A DNA stretch of 21,833 bases from assembly GCA_947624475.1 (NCBI GenBank), contig CANQKK010000003.1:1-21833 (forward strand), read 5' to 3'. Under the pieces are notes generated by a model that was not told the DNA's origin, made no database searches, and saw only the letters and a list, made by a program, of their open reading frames with translations. This DNA comes from an uncultured Bacilli bacterium (GTDB taxonomy: Bacteria; Bacillota_I; Bacilli_A; RF39; UBA660). A program made the position numbers and the translations under genes. Shown piece after piece: positions 1 to 7,591 of this stretch (positions are counted from its first letter, which is position 1; the number at the start of each line of letters is the position of its first letter).

Positions 1-1
1 T

Positions 2-706
2 AACTGTGATGATTATGGTAATCAAGATGATAAAACATGTGAGAAATGGCGAATAATAGGAGTAACTACAGATGGAAGAGTAAAAATAATAAAAGATGAA
101 TCAATAGGAAAATATAAATGGAATAGAGGAAGTGAAGTTAGCTGGGAAAAAGCCTCGTTAAATAAATTATTAAATGAAGACTATCTAAACGAAACAGGAG
201 ATTTCACATCAAATGGAATAAAGAATAACACAAGAAATATGATAGTAGAGTCAACATGGTACTTAGGAGGAATTACTGAAGATGATTACCACTTATATTA
301 CGAACTATACCCAGATAAATTTTATCAATTTGAAAGAATAGGACCATATTTTTTTGATAATCTAGAGAAGACAACAGCAAAAATAGGATTAATGTATCCA
401 AGTGACTATGGATATGGAGTAGATTTTGAAAAGTGTACGGAATCGCTATTTGAATTTGATGATAACTGTGCAACAAATGATTATTTAGATTTAGGTTATT
501 TTTTAGACCAGGATTCATGGTTACTAACCCCGAATTACGAGGGCGATGCGTTCGTTGTCTATGAATATGGTGGAATTAACGTTGGCGTTAACTCATGTCC
601 CGATGGAGAGTGTGAGGTCCACCCTACCTTATATTTGAGTGCTAGTCAAACTATGCAAAGTGGTCATATAGGAAATAGTACAGATCCATTCCAACTTGTA
701 GGATAA
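2..706 (+). CDS. Secreted/surface protein, C-terminal part (5' end outside the window)
   Basis: The reading frame is open from base 2 and ends at TAA 704-706; the first ATG in the window (239) is internal, so this is the C-terminal 234 residues of a longer protein. It carries a WRIIGV stretch, IIKDESIG, a GLMYPSDYG motif and a C-terminal PTLYLS...DPFQLVG ending. I recognise this pattern from large families of extracellular proteins, often annotated as prepilin-like or hypothetical, in uncultured gut Bacillota; that assignment is from memory. Cysteines occur in spaced pairs (CDDYGNQDDKTC, CTESLFEFDDNC, CPDGEC), which would suit disulfides in an exported protein. No signal peptide or prepilin leader can be checked because the N-terminus is missing. 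A hairpin terminator follows at 784. Function unknown. Confidence 0.7.
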   Translation, partial: NCDDYGNQDDKTCEKWRIIGVTTDGRVKIIKDESIGKYKWNRGSEVSWEKASLNKLLNEDYLNETGDFTSNGIKNNTRNMIVESTWYLGGITEDDYHLYYELYPDKFYQFERIGPYFFDNLEKTTAKIGLMYPSDYGYGVDFEKCTESLFEFDDNCATNDYLDLGYFLDQDSWLLTPNYEGDAFVVYEYGGINVGVNSCPDGECEVHPTLYLSASQTMQSGHIGNSTDPFQLVG

Positions 707-783
707 AACTATAGATATGACGACAGTTATATAAATGGTTAATATATAATTATAGTAAGAATAATATAAATACTAAGAGAGTG

Positions 784-818
784 AATAGATATCTTTAGAA
801 ATAAAGATATCTATTTTT
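784..818 (+). terminator. Rho-independent terminator after the surface protein gene
   Basis: A perfect 13-bp stem (784-796 with 803-815) closes a 6-nt loop and is followed by a short T-run. It lies 78 bases past the stop at 706 and before the recD2 promoter, so it separates the two transcription units. Confidence 0.75.
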
Positions 819-860
819 AAGATAAAAAATAAATAAAATTTAGTCATTATGATATTTTTC

Positions 861-889
861 TTTACTTTGGAATTATTAATTGTTATAAT
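861..889 (+). promoter_or_regulatory. Sigma-A-type promoter for recD2
   Basis: TTTACT at 861-866 and a perfect TATAAT at 884-889 are separated by 17 bp. The expected transcript start (about 896) leaves a short leader before the recD2 ATG at 918. Confidence 0.6.
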
Positions 890-917
890 TATGGAGAACA
901 GGAGTTGTAGGTATTAA

Positions 918-3101
918 ATGGAAGAAAAGAGTTATATTAGAGGTAAACTGTATAAGGAAATATATCGTAATGAAATGAATGGTTATATGGTATGTTTATT
1001 TAGAGTTAAAGATAATAATGTTGATTTAAAAGAGGATATTATTAATGTAACAGGGATTCTTCCAGTGTTAGATGAAAGAAAAGAATATACGTTATATGGA
1101 AAGATGGTAAATCATGCTAAGTATGGTCTTCAATTTGCTACGGATTCTTTTGAAATTGTTATTCCTACTAAAGAAGAAGAGTTGGTAACTTTTTTATCGA
1201 GTGATTTGTTTCCAATAGGAGAGAAGACGGCTCAAAAAATTGTCGATATGTTTCATGATAAGACGATAGATAAGATATTAGAAAATAAAAATTGTCTTCA
1301 GATGATACCTAGACTTACGGAAAAGAGAATAGATAGAATTTATGATGTTTTAAAAGATTATCAAAATACTTCGAATGTTGTTTTGGAACTTACGAAATTA
1401 GGTTTTGATATGAAAGAGGCACTAAGTCTTTTAAATCGATATGATGATAAAATTTTGAAAACGGTTAATACTAATATATATGAACTTATCGATACTGATG
1501 AGATGGCTTTTACAAAGATAGATGATATTGCTCTTTCAATGGGAATAGATGAGGATGATGATAGAAGAGTTAAAGCGCTTATTATCTATGTTATGAAAAA
1601 TTTGTGTTTTAATAATGGGGATACTTATTTAACAGTGGAAGAGATATCTTTTAATGTTTCTAGTTATGTCAGTATAACACCGGAGAAATTTGATTATTTG
1701 ATGATGAAACTTGTCAAGGAGAAGAAAATAATTGTTACTGATAAGAGATATTATTTAAAAAAGTTTTATGATGCTGAAATTTATATAGCGGAGAGACTTT
1801 GTTTTTTGAATGATATGGTAATTACTGGGAATACTGATATAAGTAAGTATGTGGATAATAGTATTTTTAATAATATTTGTTATGATGATGTGCAAAAGAA
1901 GGCTATATATGCGGGAGTTAATAATAATATTACGATAATTACTGGAGGACCAGGAACAGGTAAAACGACAATTATTAAGGCTATTGTAAAAATTATTATG
2001 GAAGAGAAAAAACTTAAGACGCGCGATATTGCTCTTCTTGCTCCGACGGGGAGAGCAGCGAAAAAGATGATGGAGACGACGGGAGTACCTGCTTTTACTA
2101 TTCATAAATATTTGGGATGGGACAAAGATACAAATACTTTTGAGGTTGATGAATATTCTCCAAATGGAGAAAAATATATAATAGTAGATGAGGTTAGTAT
2201 GATAGATACTCTCCTTATGGAGGCACTACTTAAAGGAATTAGAAGAAGTGCAAAACTTATTTTAGTTGGTGATTATTATCAGTTACCTAGTGTATCGGAA
2301 GGTCAAATACTTAAGGATTTGATAGATAGTGACTGTCTTCCGGTTATTAGGTTAAATCAGATATATAGACAGACAGAGGGCTCTTATATTTTGAATTTAG
2401 CTTATGATATTAAAGAGAAAAATATCAGTGAAGATCTGTTTTTGAAAAAGGAAGATTATCTATTTATAAATGGTGATAATGATAATACGATTAATATTAT
2501 CAGAGAAGTAATTGATAAGGCGATAAAGAAAGGGCTTACTGATAGGGAAGTGCAAGTTCTTGCTCCAATGTATAAGTCTCTTAATGGAATAGATAATTTG
2601 AATATTATGCTCCAGCAGTTATTTAATCCAAAAAGTGATATTAAAAAAGAAATAAATGTAAGGGATGTAACTTACCGAGTAGGAGATAAAGTATTGCAAC
2701 TGGTAAATGATCCGGATAATAATATCTATAATGGAGATATTGGTTATATTGATGATATTATTATATCGAGTGGAAAGAAAGTTACTAATCAGATTAATAT
2801 TAATTATGATGGAAATGTAGTTAGTTATACACCAGAGAAGTTTATTAATTTTAGACATGGATATGCAATTAGTATTCATAAGGCTCAGGGTAGTGAATTT
2901 AATACTGTGATTATGCCAATTACTCCTTCTTTTAAAAGAATGCTCTATAATAAACTTGTCTATACGGGAGTTACGAGAGCAAAGAAGAGTCTTATTATAG
3001 TGGGTGATGCTAATTCTTTTATGTATGGAATAAATAATGATTATGTCGATAATAGAAAGACGACTCTTAAGGATATAATTATTGATAAATATAATGTATA
3101 A
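918..3101 (+). CDS. recD2: RecD2-family ATP-dependent DNA helicase
   Basis: This is a superfamily 1B 5'-3' DNA helicase of the RecD2/RecD-like (TraA) type, found in bacteria without RecBC and linked to replication-fork maintenance and DNA repair. The 727 aa are slightly shorter than the roughly 740-800 usual for the family. The N-terminal region has an OB-like start and a helix-hairpin-helix segment (about 92-112, FPIGEKTAQKI). The helicase core shows Walker A GGPGTGKT at 343-350, motif II DEVSMID at 424-430, RQTEGSYI of a later motif, HKAQGSEF at 654-661 and a C-terminal TGVTRAKKSL. The ATG is preceded by GGAG at 901-904, a rather long spacing of 13 nt. It has its own promoter. No clear terminator lies right behind it, so read-through into the 52-aa gene is possible. 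Confidence 0.93.
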   Translation: MEEKSYIRGKLYKEIYRNEMNGYMVCLFRVKDNNVDLKEDIINVTGILPVLDERKEYTLYGKMVNHAKYGLQFATDSFEIVIPTKEEELVTFLSSDLFPIGEKTAQKIVDMFHDKTIDKILENKNCLQMIPRLTEKRIDRIYDVLKDYQNTSNVVLELTKLGFDMKEALSLLNRYDDKILKTVNTNIYELIDTDEMAFTKIDDIALSMGIDEDDDRRVKALIIYVMKNLCFNNGDTYLTVEEISFNVSSYVSITPEKFDYLMMKLVKEKKIIVTDKRYYLKKFYDAEIYIAERLCFLNDMVITGNTDISKYVDNSIFNNICYDDVQKKAIYAGVNNNITIITGGPGTGKTTIIKAIVKIIMEEKKLKTRDIALLAPTGRAAKKMMETTGVPAFTIHKYLGWDKDTNTFEVDEYSPNGEKYIIVDEVSMIDTLLMEALLKGIRRSAKLILVGDYYQLPSVSEGQILKDLIDSDCLPVIRLNQIYRQTEGSYILNLAYDIKEKNISEDLFLKKEDYLFINGDNDNTINIIREVIDKAIKKGLTDREVQVLAPMYKSLNGIDNLNIMLQQLFNPKSDIKKEINVRDVTYRVGDKVLQLVNDPDNNIYNGDIGYIDDIIISSGKKVTNQININYDGNVVSYTPEKFINFRHGYAISIHKAQGSEFNTVIMPITPSFKRMLYNKLVYTGVTRAKKSLIIVGDANSFMYGINNDYVDNRKTTLKDIIIDKYNV

Positions 3102-3105
3102 AAAA

Positions 3106-3175
3106 ATACCTCCAGTCAATACTATTATTGTATCAAATTATTTATGTTTGATACTGTCATATTTTAAGGAGGTAT
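3106..3175 (+). promoter_or_regulatory. Putative SD-sequestering 5' leader of the 52-aa gene
   Basis: ATACCTCC at 3106-3113 is the exact reverse complement of GGAGGTAT at 3168-3175, which includes the core of the Shine-Dalgarno sequence of the next gene. Between them is a perfect 8-bp hairpin, GTATCAAA (3130-3137) with TTTGATAC (3147-3154). Pairing of the outer arms would hide the ribosome binding site. Structure seen by eye; regulation is inferred. Confidence 0.4.
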
Positions 3176-3179
3176 AATA

Positions 3180-3338
3180 ATGAAATCCAAGATGGGTATG
3201 GCTTTAATAGGAATTGGTATGGGTGTAGGTAGTGCCACACTATACCACAATATAAAAAATGGTAATATGAAAAAATGGGTTAGAAAAATGAACTCTGCTA
3301 AAACAAAAGCCATAGATGACCTAGAAAATATGATGTAG
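3180..3338 (+). CDS. Small glycine-zipper membrane peptide (52 aa), unknown function
   Basis: A 52-codon gene starts at ATG 3180, preceded by a full AAGGAGGT (3166-3173) at 6 nt, one of the best ribosome binding sites in the window. It ends at TAG 3336-3338, directly followed by a terminator. The peptide has a hydrophobic N-terminal half with glycines at every second position (GIGMGVGSA, about 11-19), compatible with one membrane helix that packs against others, then a basic and amphipathic tail ending in DDLENMM. Similar short one-helix proteins occur next to housekeeping and sporulation genes in Bacillota, but I do not recognise a named family. Its SD may be paired with an upstream complement (3106-3113). 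Confidence 0.75.
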   Translation: MKSKMGMALIGIGMGVGSATLYHNIKNGNMKKWVRKMNSAKTKAIDDLENMM

Positions 3339-3371
3339 GAGGAGAATTAATTTTCTCTTCTATTTTTTTTG
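3338..3371 (+). terminator. Rho-independent terminator after the 52-aa gene
   Basis: The stem 3338-3346 with 3353-3361 (two G-U pairs, 6-nt loop) starts at the stop codon itself and is followed by a run of eight T in 3363-3370. It probably also serves recD2 read-through transcripts. Confidence 0.75.
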
Positions 3372-3435
3372 TTATTTTAAAATTGCTCTTTTGGTAATAA
3401 GTAATTTTTATTGATATGATTAATGAAATATTTTA

Positions 3436-3464
3436 TTTAAAATTATAGATATGTATAGTATAAT
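3436..3464 (+). promoter_or_regulatory. Sigma-A-type promoter for the deoxyribosyltransferase-like gene
   Basis: TTTAAA at 3436-3441 and a perfect TATAAT at 3459-3464 lie 17 bp apart, followed by AGGAGG at 3471-3476 and the ATG at 3486. Confidence 0.55.
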
Positions 3465-3485
3465 TATTATAGGAGGAGTTAAGTA

Positions 3486-3953
3486 ATGCGAGTTAATTAT
3501 CCTAATGAGGAAGTTGTAAATGATAAGAAATCGATTTTTCTAGCGGGTCCTGTTCCGAGAGAAGTCAATGTAAAAACGTGGCGGAATGAGGCTTTAGAAA
3601 TATTAGAAAAATTAGGTTTTGATGGAACAGTATACGTTCCAGAAGATGGTTTTGATTATGAAAATTCTTACTATAATAAACAAGTTTGGTGGGAAAGAGA
3701 GGCTCTTGAAAGAGCGGACGTTATAGTATTTTGGGTACCTAGAGATTTGAAGAAGTTACCTGGATTTACGACAAATATCGAGTTTGGTTATTGGATTTCT
3801 AAGAATGGTAATAAAGTGCTATATGGAAGACCGGATAATTCTTCGGAGAATGATTATTTAGATTGGTTATATACTCTCGAGACAAAAAGAGAAGTTAGTA
3901 ATAATTTATCTAAATTATTAGAAGAGGCTATTAAGATGATTAATAGTAAGTGA
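3486..3953 (+). CDS. Nucleoside 2-deoxyribosyltransferase-like protein
   Basis: The 155-aa protein has the layout of the compact nucleoside 2-deoxyribosyltransferase-like domain (Nuc_deoxyrib_tr2 type). There is an N-terminal FLAGP strand-turn, then TVYVPEDG, WEREALERADVIVFWVPR in the middle, and PGFTTNIEFGYW followed by YGRPD. The family moves 2-deoxyribose between bases or hydrolyses nucleotide N-glycosidic bonds; the exact substrate cannot be read from the sequence. The glutamate in NIEFGYW lies in the most conserved stretch and is a likely active-site residue (inference). The start has AGGAGG 9 nt upstream. The gene is monocistronic, with its own promoter and a shared bidirectional terminator with rpsT. 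It ends with TGA, which shows that TGA is a stop in this organism. Confidence 0.8.
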   Translation: MRVNYPNEEVVNDKKSIFLAGPVPREVNVKTWRNEALEILEKLGFDGTVYVPEDGFDYENSYYNKQVWWEREALERADVIVFWVPRDLKKLPGFTTNIEFGYWISKNGNKVLYGRPDNSSENDYLDWLYTLETKREVSNNLSKLLEEAIKMINSK

Positions 3954-3963
3954 TTTTTAATAT

Positions 3964-3997
3964 AAAAAAGACACTTTTAAAAAAAAGTGCCTTTTTT
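3964..3997. terminator. Bidirectional terminator between the deoxyribosyltransferase gene and rpsT
   Basis: A-rich arm 3964-3969, then G, mismatch and CACTTTT (3972-3978) pair with AAAAGTG (3983-3989), C and T6 (3992-3997). The A-tract and T-tract on either side make it work in both directions, as expected between two convergent genes. Confidence 0.8.
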
Positions 3998-4037
3998 GAG
4001 TAATATTATGTGAGATTTTCCATAAATAAAAAAGTAA

Positions 4038-4307
4038 TTACTTTACTTCCATAGTATTTACTTTTTTAGTTAATCTTGATTTTTCTCGATCAACTTTGTT
4101 TCTATGAACTAAACCTTTAACCCTAGCGTTATCTAAAGACTTAATGGCTAATTTTAAATTTTTTTCTGCTTCTTCTCTGTTTCCCGCTGCTACTGATTTA
4201 TCTGTATTTTTAATAGCATTTTTAACAGTCGATTTTAATTGTTGATGAGCTAAAGTTGCTTTTTTAATTTGTTTAATTTTTTTCTTTGCGTTTTTAACAT
4301 TTGCCAT
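4038..4307 (-). CDS. rpsT: 30S ribosomal protein S20
   Basis: This 89-aa lysine-rich helical protein begins MANVKNAKKKIKQ, the typical start of S20, which binds 16S rRNA in the small subunit body. I chose the ATG at 4305-4307 over the upstream one at 4314-4316. The ribosome binding site AAGGAG (minus strand, 4317-4322) sits 9 nt before the former but touches the latter, and the family always starts at MAN. The length is normal. It is transcribed convergently with the deoxyribosyltransferase-like gene and divergently from gpr. In many Bacillota rpsT lies next to gpr, and that synteny is kept here. Confidence 0.95.
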   Translation of the reverse strand: MANVKNAKKKIKQIKKATLAHQQLKSTVKNAIKNTDKSVAAGNREEAEKNLKLAIKSLDNARVKGLVHRNKVDREKSRLTKKVNTMEVK

Positions 4308-4366
4308 AAAATTCATCTCCTTCCAAAACTAATTATAATTTTATCAAAAAAATGGTAAAAAAGCAA

Positions 4367-4395
4367 ATATTTTCGCTATTTTTTGCGAAAAATAT
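4367..4395. repeat. Inverted repeat in the rpsT-gpr divergent region
   Basis: ATATTTTCGC (4367-4376) is followed after 8 nt by GCGAAAAATAT (4385-4395), a 10-bp dyad with one extra A. It lies between the divergent rpsT and gpr starts, so it could be an operator or a 5' hairpin of the gpr mRNA. No T-run supports a terminator reading. I could not assign a sigma-F or sigma-G promoter here. Confidence 0.4.
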
Positions 4396-4409
4396 TAATG
4401 GTGATAATG

Positions 4410-5435
4410 ATGGGTCATGAAATAGATTTAAAAAATTATGGAATTAGGACGGATTTGATACTAGATACAATTGAAGATAAAAAGGTCGATGTTGAAAAAA
4501 AGGTCGATAATTACGGGAAGGTAAGTGTTACTAAGATTGATATTGATAGGAAAAATGGGGAACTTCTTTCAAAGAAGGAAGGTAAGTATGTGACAATTGA
4601 GTTTGATGATGTTACTGATACTTCGAATAAAAATAAGGTTACGGAGGTTTTTTCGGAAGAACTTAGAGAAATTATGGATAGTATTGGTATTAAAGAGGAA
4701 GATTCTTCTTTGATAATAGGACTGGGAAATGATAAGAGTACTCCTGATAGTCTCGGACCTAAAGCGATATCTAATATCGTCGTTACGAGGTATTTGTTTG
4801 TTTTGCACGAAAAGGTAGAAAATGGTGTTAGATGTGTCTCTTCAATTAGTCCGGGAGTTATGGCTAATACCGGTATTGAAACATTTGATATTATATCTTC
4901 GCTGATCGATAGGATCAAACCTTCTTTTTTAATAATAATAGATGCACTTGCAGCCTCTTCGATAGATAGAATTAATAAGAGCATACAAATTACAGATACT
5001 GGGATTCATCCGGGAAGTGGTGTTGGTAATATGCGAAAGGAAATAAGTAAGGATACGATAGGTATTCCGGTTATTGCTATTGGAGTTCCAACGGTGGTTG
5101 AGTCCTCTATTATTGTATATGACACAATTAATTATTTATTCAAGCATATATCTTATATTAAGGATAATCAAGGAAAGAATAAACTTAGTTTGGGAAGAAG
5201 TAATTATTTGAATAAGATTAAAGATAGGGAACTATCGAAAGAGGAGAAGTCTAGACTAAGTGGTCTTATTGGGGAACTATCGGATAGTGATAGACAAAGT
5301 CTCATATATGAAGTACTTAGTTCGCTTAATTATAATTTTATTGTTACACCTAAGGAAATTGATTTTTTGATAGAGAGATTGTCGGAGGTAATATCGGAGG
5401 GAATAAATAATACTCTGCATCAAAGTGAAGTGTAA
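4410..5435 (+). CDS. gpr: GPR endopeptidase, spore germination protease
   Basis: GPR degrades small acid-soluble spore proteins at germination and is made as a zymogen in the forespore. The protein (341 aa from ATG 4410) starts MGHEIDLKNYGIRTDL, like known GPR N-termini. It carries GLGN...TPDSLGP, SPGVMANTGIET, IIIDALAAS, DTGIHPGSGVGN and IPVIAIGVPTVV. The two aspartates corresponding to the catalytic pair of family A25 are present: Asp113 in TPD and Asp178 in IDALAA, 65 residues apart as expected. Start choice: TTG 4383, ATG 4398, GTG 4401 and ATG 4407 are in frame, but GGTGAT at 4400-4405 (complementary to the 16S tail) is best placed for 4410. Its presence is the strongest sign that this lineage sporulates. 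Confidence 0.93.
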   Translation: MGHEIDLKNYGIRTDLILDTIEDKKVDVEKKVDNYGKVSVTKIDIDRKNGELLSKKEGKYVTIEFDDVTDTSNKNKVTEVFSEELREIMDSIGIKEEDSSLIIGLGNDKSTPDSLGPKAISNIVVTRYLFVLHEKVENGVRCVSSISPGVMANTGIETFDIISSLIDRIKPSFLIIIDALAASSIDRINKSIQITDTGIHPGSGVGNMRKEISKDTIGIPVIAIGVPTVVESSIIVYDTINYLFKHISYIKDNQGKNKLSLGRSNYLNKIKDRELSKEEKSRLSGLIGELSDSDRQSLIYEVLSSLNYNFIVTPKEIDFLIERLSEVISEGINNTLHQSEV

Positions 5436-5451
5436 AATTATTGTAAAGATG

Positions 5452-5480
5452 TTTATTTTTTAATGGTTATATTATATAAT
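5452..5480 (+). promoter_or_regulatory. Putative promoter for gap
   Basis: A perfect TATAAT at 5475-5480 has a weak TTTATT 17 bp upstream (5452-5457). AGGAGG at 5488-5493 and the gap ATG at 5504 follow. Confidence 0.5.
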
Positions 5481-5503
5481 TTTAGATAGGAGGAATGTGA
5501 AAA

Positions 5504-6502
5504 ATGAAAATAGCGATTAATGGTTTTGGTAGAATTGGAAGACTAGTATTTAGATTAATGGAGGAAGAAGATTTTTTTGATGTCGTTGCTATCAACGATT
5601 TGTCTAGTCCCGAAGAACTTGCTTATTTACTTAAATATGATAGTAATCATCGTAATTATGATAGAGATATTAGTTTTGATGATAATGCAATTATTGTGAA
5701 TGGAAGAAGGATAGAAATTTATGCTGAAAAGGAACCAGAGAAATTACCATGGGGAAAATTAGGAATTGATTTGGTATTTGAGTGTACTGGTAAATTTACT
5801 AAAGAAGAGGAAGCGAAGAAGCATCTTGTAGCGGGAGCAAAAAGGGTACTTGTCAGTGCTCCTTGTAAGGGAGAAGTTAAAACAGTCGTCTATAACGTCA
5901 ATGATGATATTATTTCTGAGGAAGATAAGATTTTGTCTGCGGCTTCTTGTACGACGAACTGTCTTGCCCCAGTACTTAAAGTACTAGATGATAATTTTGG
6001 AGTATGCAAGGGATTTATGACGACTGTCCACGCTTATACTAACGATCAGGTTACGCTCGACGTGGCTCATAAAAAAGGTATAAGCGAGAGAAGAGGCAGG
6101 GCATGTGCAATTAATATTATTCCTACTTCGACGGGAGCCGCTAGTGCAATAGGAAAGGTTCTTCCTAAATTAGATGGTAAGTTATCGGGAGGAGCCCTTA
6201 GAGTTCCTGTACCAGATGGTTCACTTGTCGATTTGTCATTGATTTTATCGAAGAAAGTATCGGAAAAAGAGATAAATGATACCTTTATGAATAATATGAA
6301 CGAGACTATAAAGGCTACTTATGATCCAATTGTATCTTCTGATGTTATCGGTAGTACTTATGGAGCAGTTGTCGATTTATCCTTAACTAAAGTATTAGAA
6401 ACAGAAGAAGGTCAAATGGTAAAGGTTATTGCTTGGTATGATAATGAAATGGGATATTCATCTCAGATGGTTAGGACTGCGAAGAGGTTTTTGGAAAAAT
6501 AA
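5504..6502 (+). CDS. gap: Glyceraldehyde-3-phosphate dehydrogenase, type I (NAD-type)
   Basis: This glycolytic enzyme converts glyceraldehyde 3-phosphate, NAD+ and phosphate to 1,3-bisphosphoglycerate in the cytoplasm. The Rossmann motif NGFGRIGR lies at 6-13. The catalytic SCTTNC places the nucleophile at Cys149, and the His of TVHAYTNDQ is residue 176, both matching classical GAPDH numbering. NDL after the second strand keeps the aspartate that favours NAD over NADP, so this is the glycolytic rather than the gluconeogenic type. The 332-aa length is standard. It is monocistronic: pgk, tpiA and a CggR-type repressor are not adjacent, and a terminator follows within 50 bases. Confidence 0.97.
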   Translation: MKIAINGFGRIGRLVFRLMEEEDFFDVVAINDLSSPEELAYLLKYDSNHRNYDRDISFDDNAIIVNGRRIEIYAEKEPEKLPWGKLGIDLVFECTGKFTKEEEAKKHLVAGAKRVLVSAPCKGEVKTVVYNVNDDIISEEDKILSAASCTTNCLAPVLKVLDDNFGVCKGFMTTVHAYTNDQVTLDVAHKKGISERRGRACAINIIPTSTGAASAIGKVLPKLDGKLSGGALRVPVPDGSLVDLSLILSKKVSEKEINDTFMNNMNETIKATYDPIVSSDVIGSTYGAVVDLSLTKVLETEEGQMVKVIAWYDNEMGYSSQMVRTAKRFLEK

Positions 6503-6510
6503 GATAAATA

Positions 6511-6550
6511 AAAAAATAAGAGAATGAATTTGAAAACTCTTATTTTTTTT
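6511..6550. terminator. Bidirectional terminator between gap and the convergent membrane protein gene
   Basis: A-tract plus ATAAGAG (to 6522) pairs with CTCTTAT (6537-6543) followed by a T-run to 6550; the loop is about 14 nt. The A- and T-tracts allow use from both strands. Confidence 0.75.
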
Positions 6551-6567
6551 TACGAGATAATATTTTA

Positions 6568-7344
6568 TTAACTAACATAGAAATCAACAATGTTTATTTT
6601 ACCATTTTCTTTTTCAAAGATGTAATTGTAAGTTTCTATATTGTCGTTATTTAAATATTCTTCTTTTTGAGCATCGGTCAAAGAATCTAAATTGACAGGT
6701 TCACTTGTTAGACTATTAGTGTTATTTAGTGCATCATTGTAACTTCCATAGATGTTGTATAAACTACTAGGTTCCATGTAATACCATAAATATCTTACTT
6801 TAGCAGTATATTTTCCATCTTTATTAGTGATGTTATCTATCTTGGTATAAACTGTTTCGACAGTATTGACGCTAGAGGCAGAAAACTCAGGGTTTATTTT
6901 ATATGAATTGTTTTCCTTATTATATAGATATTGAATTTTACTAGAACCAAAATATCCAATGTCTTCGAGTGTCATTTCTAATGAACTTAAACTTGTACTT
7001 TCAAAGTAATCTGTTAATTTATTTGCTTCAAAACTATCGGGGTAGTCAGCAAATACTTTTCTAAATGAAAACCATAATTTTTCTTGGTTAGTAAGGTCTG
7101 ATAATTTTGTTTTGCCTCCGAGAACAGATAGTTCTTCATTAATTATCGTCTTTAACTCTTCATCTGATATTTCTTTTTGAACTGAATTTTCTTTAATATT
7201 TGGCATATTGCTATCTTGATTATTTTTGATTATGGAATCAATATTTACTACTCCTGTTACAATTAATACTAGTAGTACAATGAGCAAGATAATGATAGTT
7301 ATTAAAAATCCTATCAAGATATTTTTTCCTTTTTCTTTTTTCAT
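6568..7344 (-). CDS. Membrane-anchored extracellular protein, unknown function
   Basis: The 258-aa protein has a short basic N-terminus (MKKEKGK), one strongly hydrophobic helix at about 9-31 and no obvious signal-peptidase site, so it is probably a signal-anchored protein facing outward. A charged linker (about 35-60) leads to a soluble domain with TNQEKLWFSFRKV, a tyrosine-rich YLWYYMEPSSLYNIYG stretch and a C-terminal FEKENGKINIVDFYVS that reads like the last strand of a small beta or NTF2/cystatin-like fold (speculative). I do not recognise the family. GAGAGG precedes the ATG on the minus strand. It is divergent from rny and shares a terminator with gap. Confidence 0.75.
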   Translation of the reverse strand: MKKEKGKNILIGFLITIIILLIVLLVLIVTGVVNIDSIIKNNQDSNMPNIKENSVQKEISDEELKTIINEELSVLGGKTKLSDLTNQEKLWFSFRKVFADYPDSFEANKLTDYFESTSLSSLEMTLEDIGYFGSSKIQYLYNKENNSYKINPEFSASSVNTVETVYTKIDNITNKDGKYTAKVRYLWYYMEPSSLYNIYGSYNDALNNTNSLTSEPVNLDSLTDAQKEEYLNNDNIETYNYIFEKENGKINIVDFYVS

Positions 7345-7431
7345 AATATTATTCCTCTCTTTGACTTAATTTTAACATACAACAAAAATTATTACTATAT
7401 TAAGAAGATATTTTACATCGATTTGACAATT

Positions 7432-7449
7432 TGACTTCTAAAAAAGTCA
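7432..7449. repeat. Short inverted repeat in the divergent region upstream of rny
   Basis: TGACTT (7432-7437) and AAGTCA (7444-7449) form a 6-bp dyad around a 6-nt centre, between the divergent start at 7344 and the rny promoter. It could be an operator, but dyads of this size are common in AT-rich DNA. Confidence 0.25.
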
Positions 7450-7493
7450 TATAAAATTATTGTTTTAGACTATTGTTTTTGCAGTTAAATTAC

Positions 7494-7522
7494 TTGACAA
7501 CGATAAAATTCTAAGATACAAT
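7494..7522 (+). promoter_or_regulatory. Strong sigma-A promoter for rny
   Basis: A perfect TTGACA (7494-7499), a 17-bp spacer and TACAAT (7517-7522, 5 of 6) make this the best promoter in the window. The transcript would start near 7529, about 60 bases before the rny ATG. Confidence 0.8.
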
Positions 7523-7591
7523 TGATTTGTATAGTTTAAATTAAAATTAAATAATTTTTTCTATAAATATATTAAGAATGGAGGCGATATA

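Noticed and set aside
4511..4984. Long minus-strand ORF inside gpr, and similar antisense ORFs in recD2, ftsY, the AAA+ gene and abiEii
   Set aside because: They are antisense shadows of clearly conserved genes, with low-complexity translations and no ribosome binding sites.
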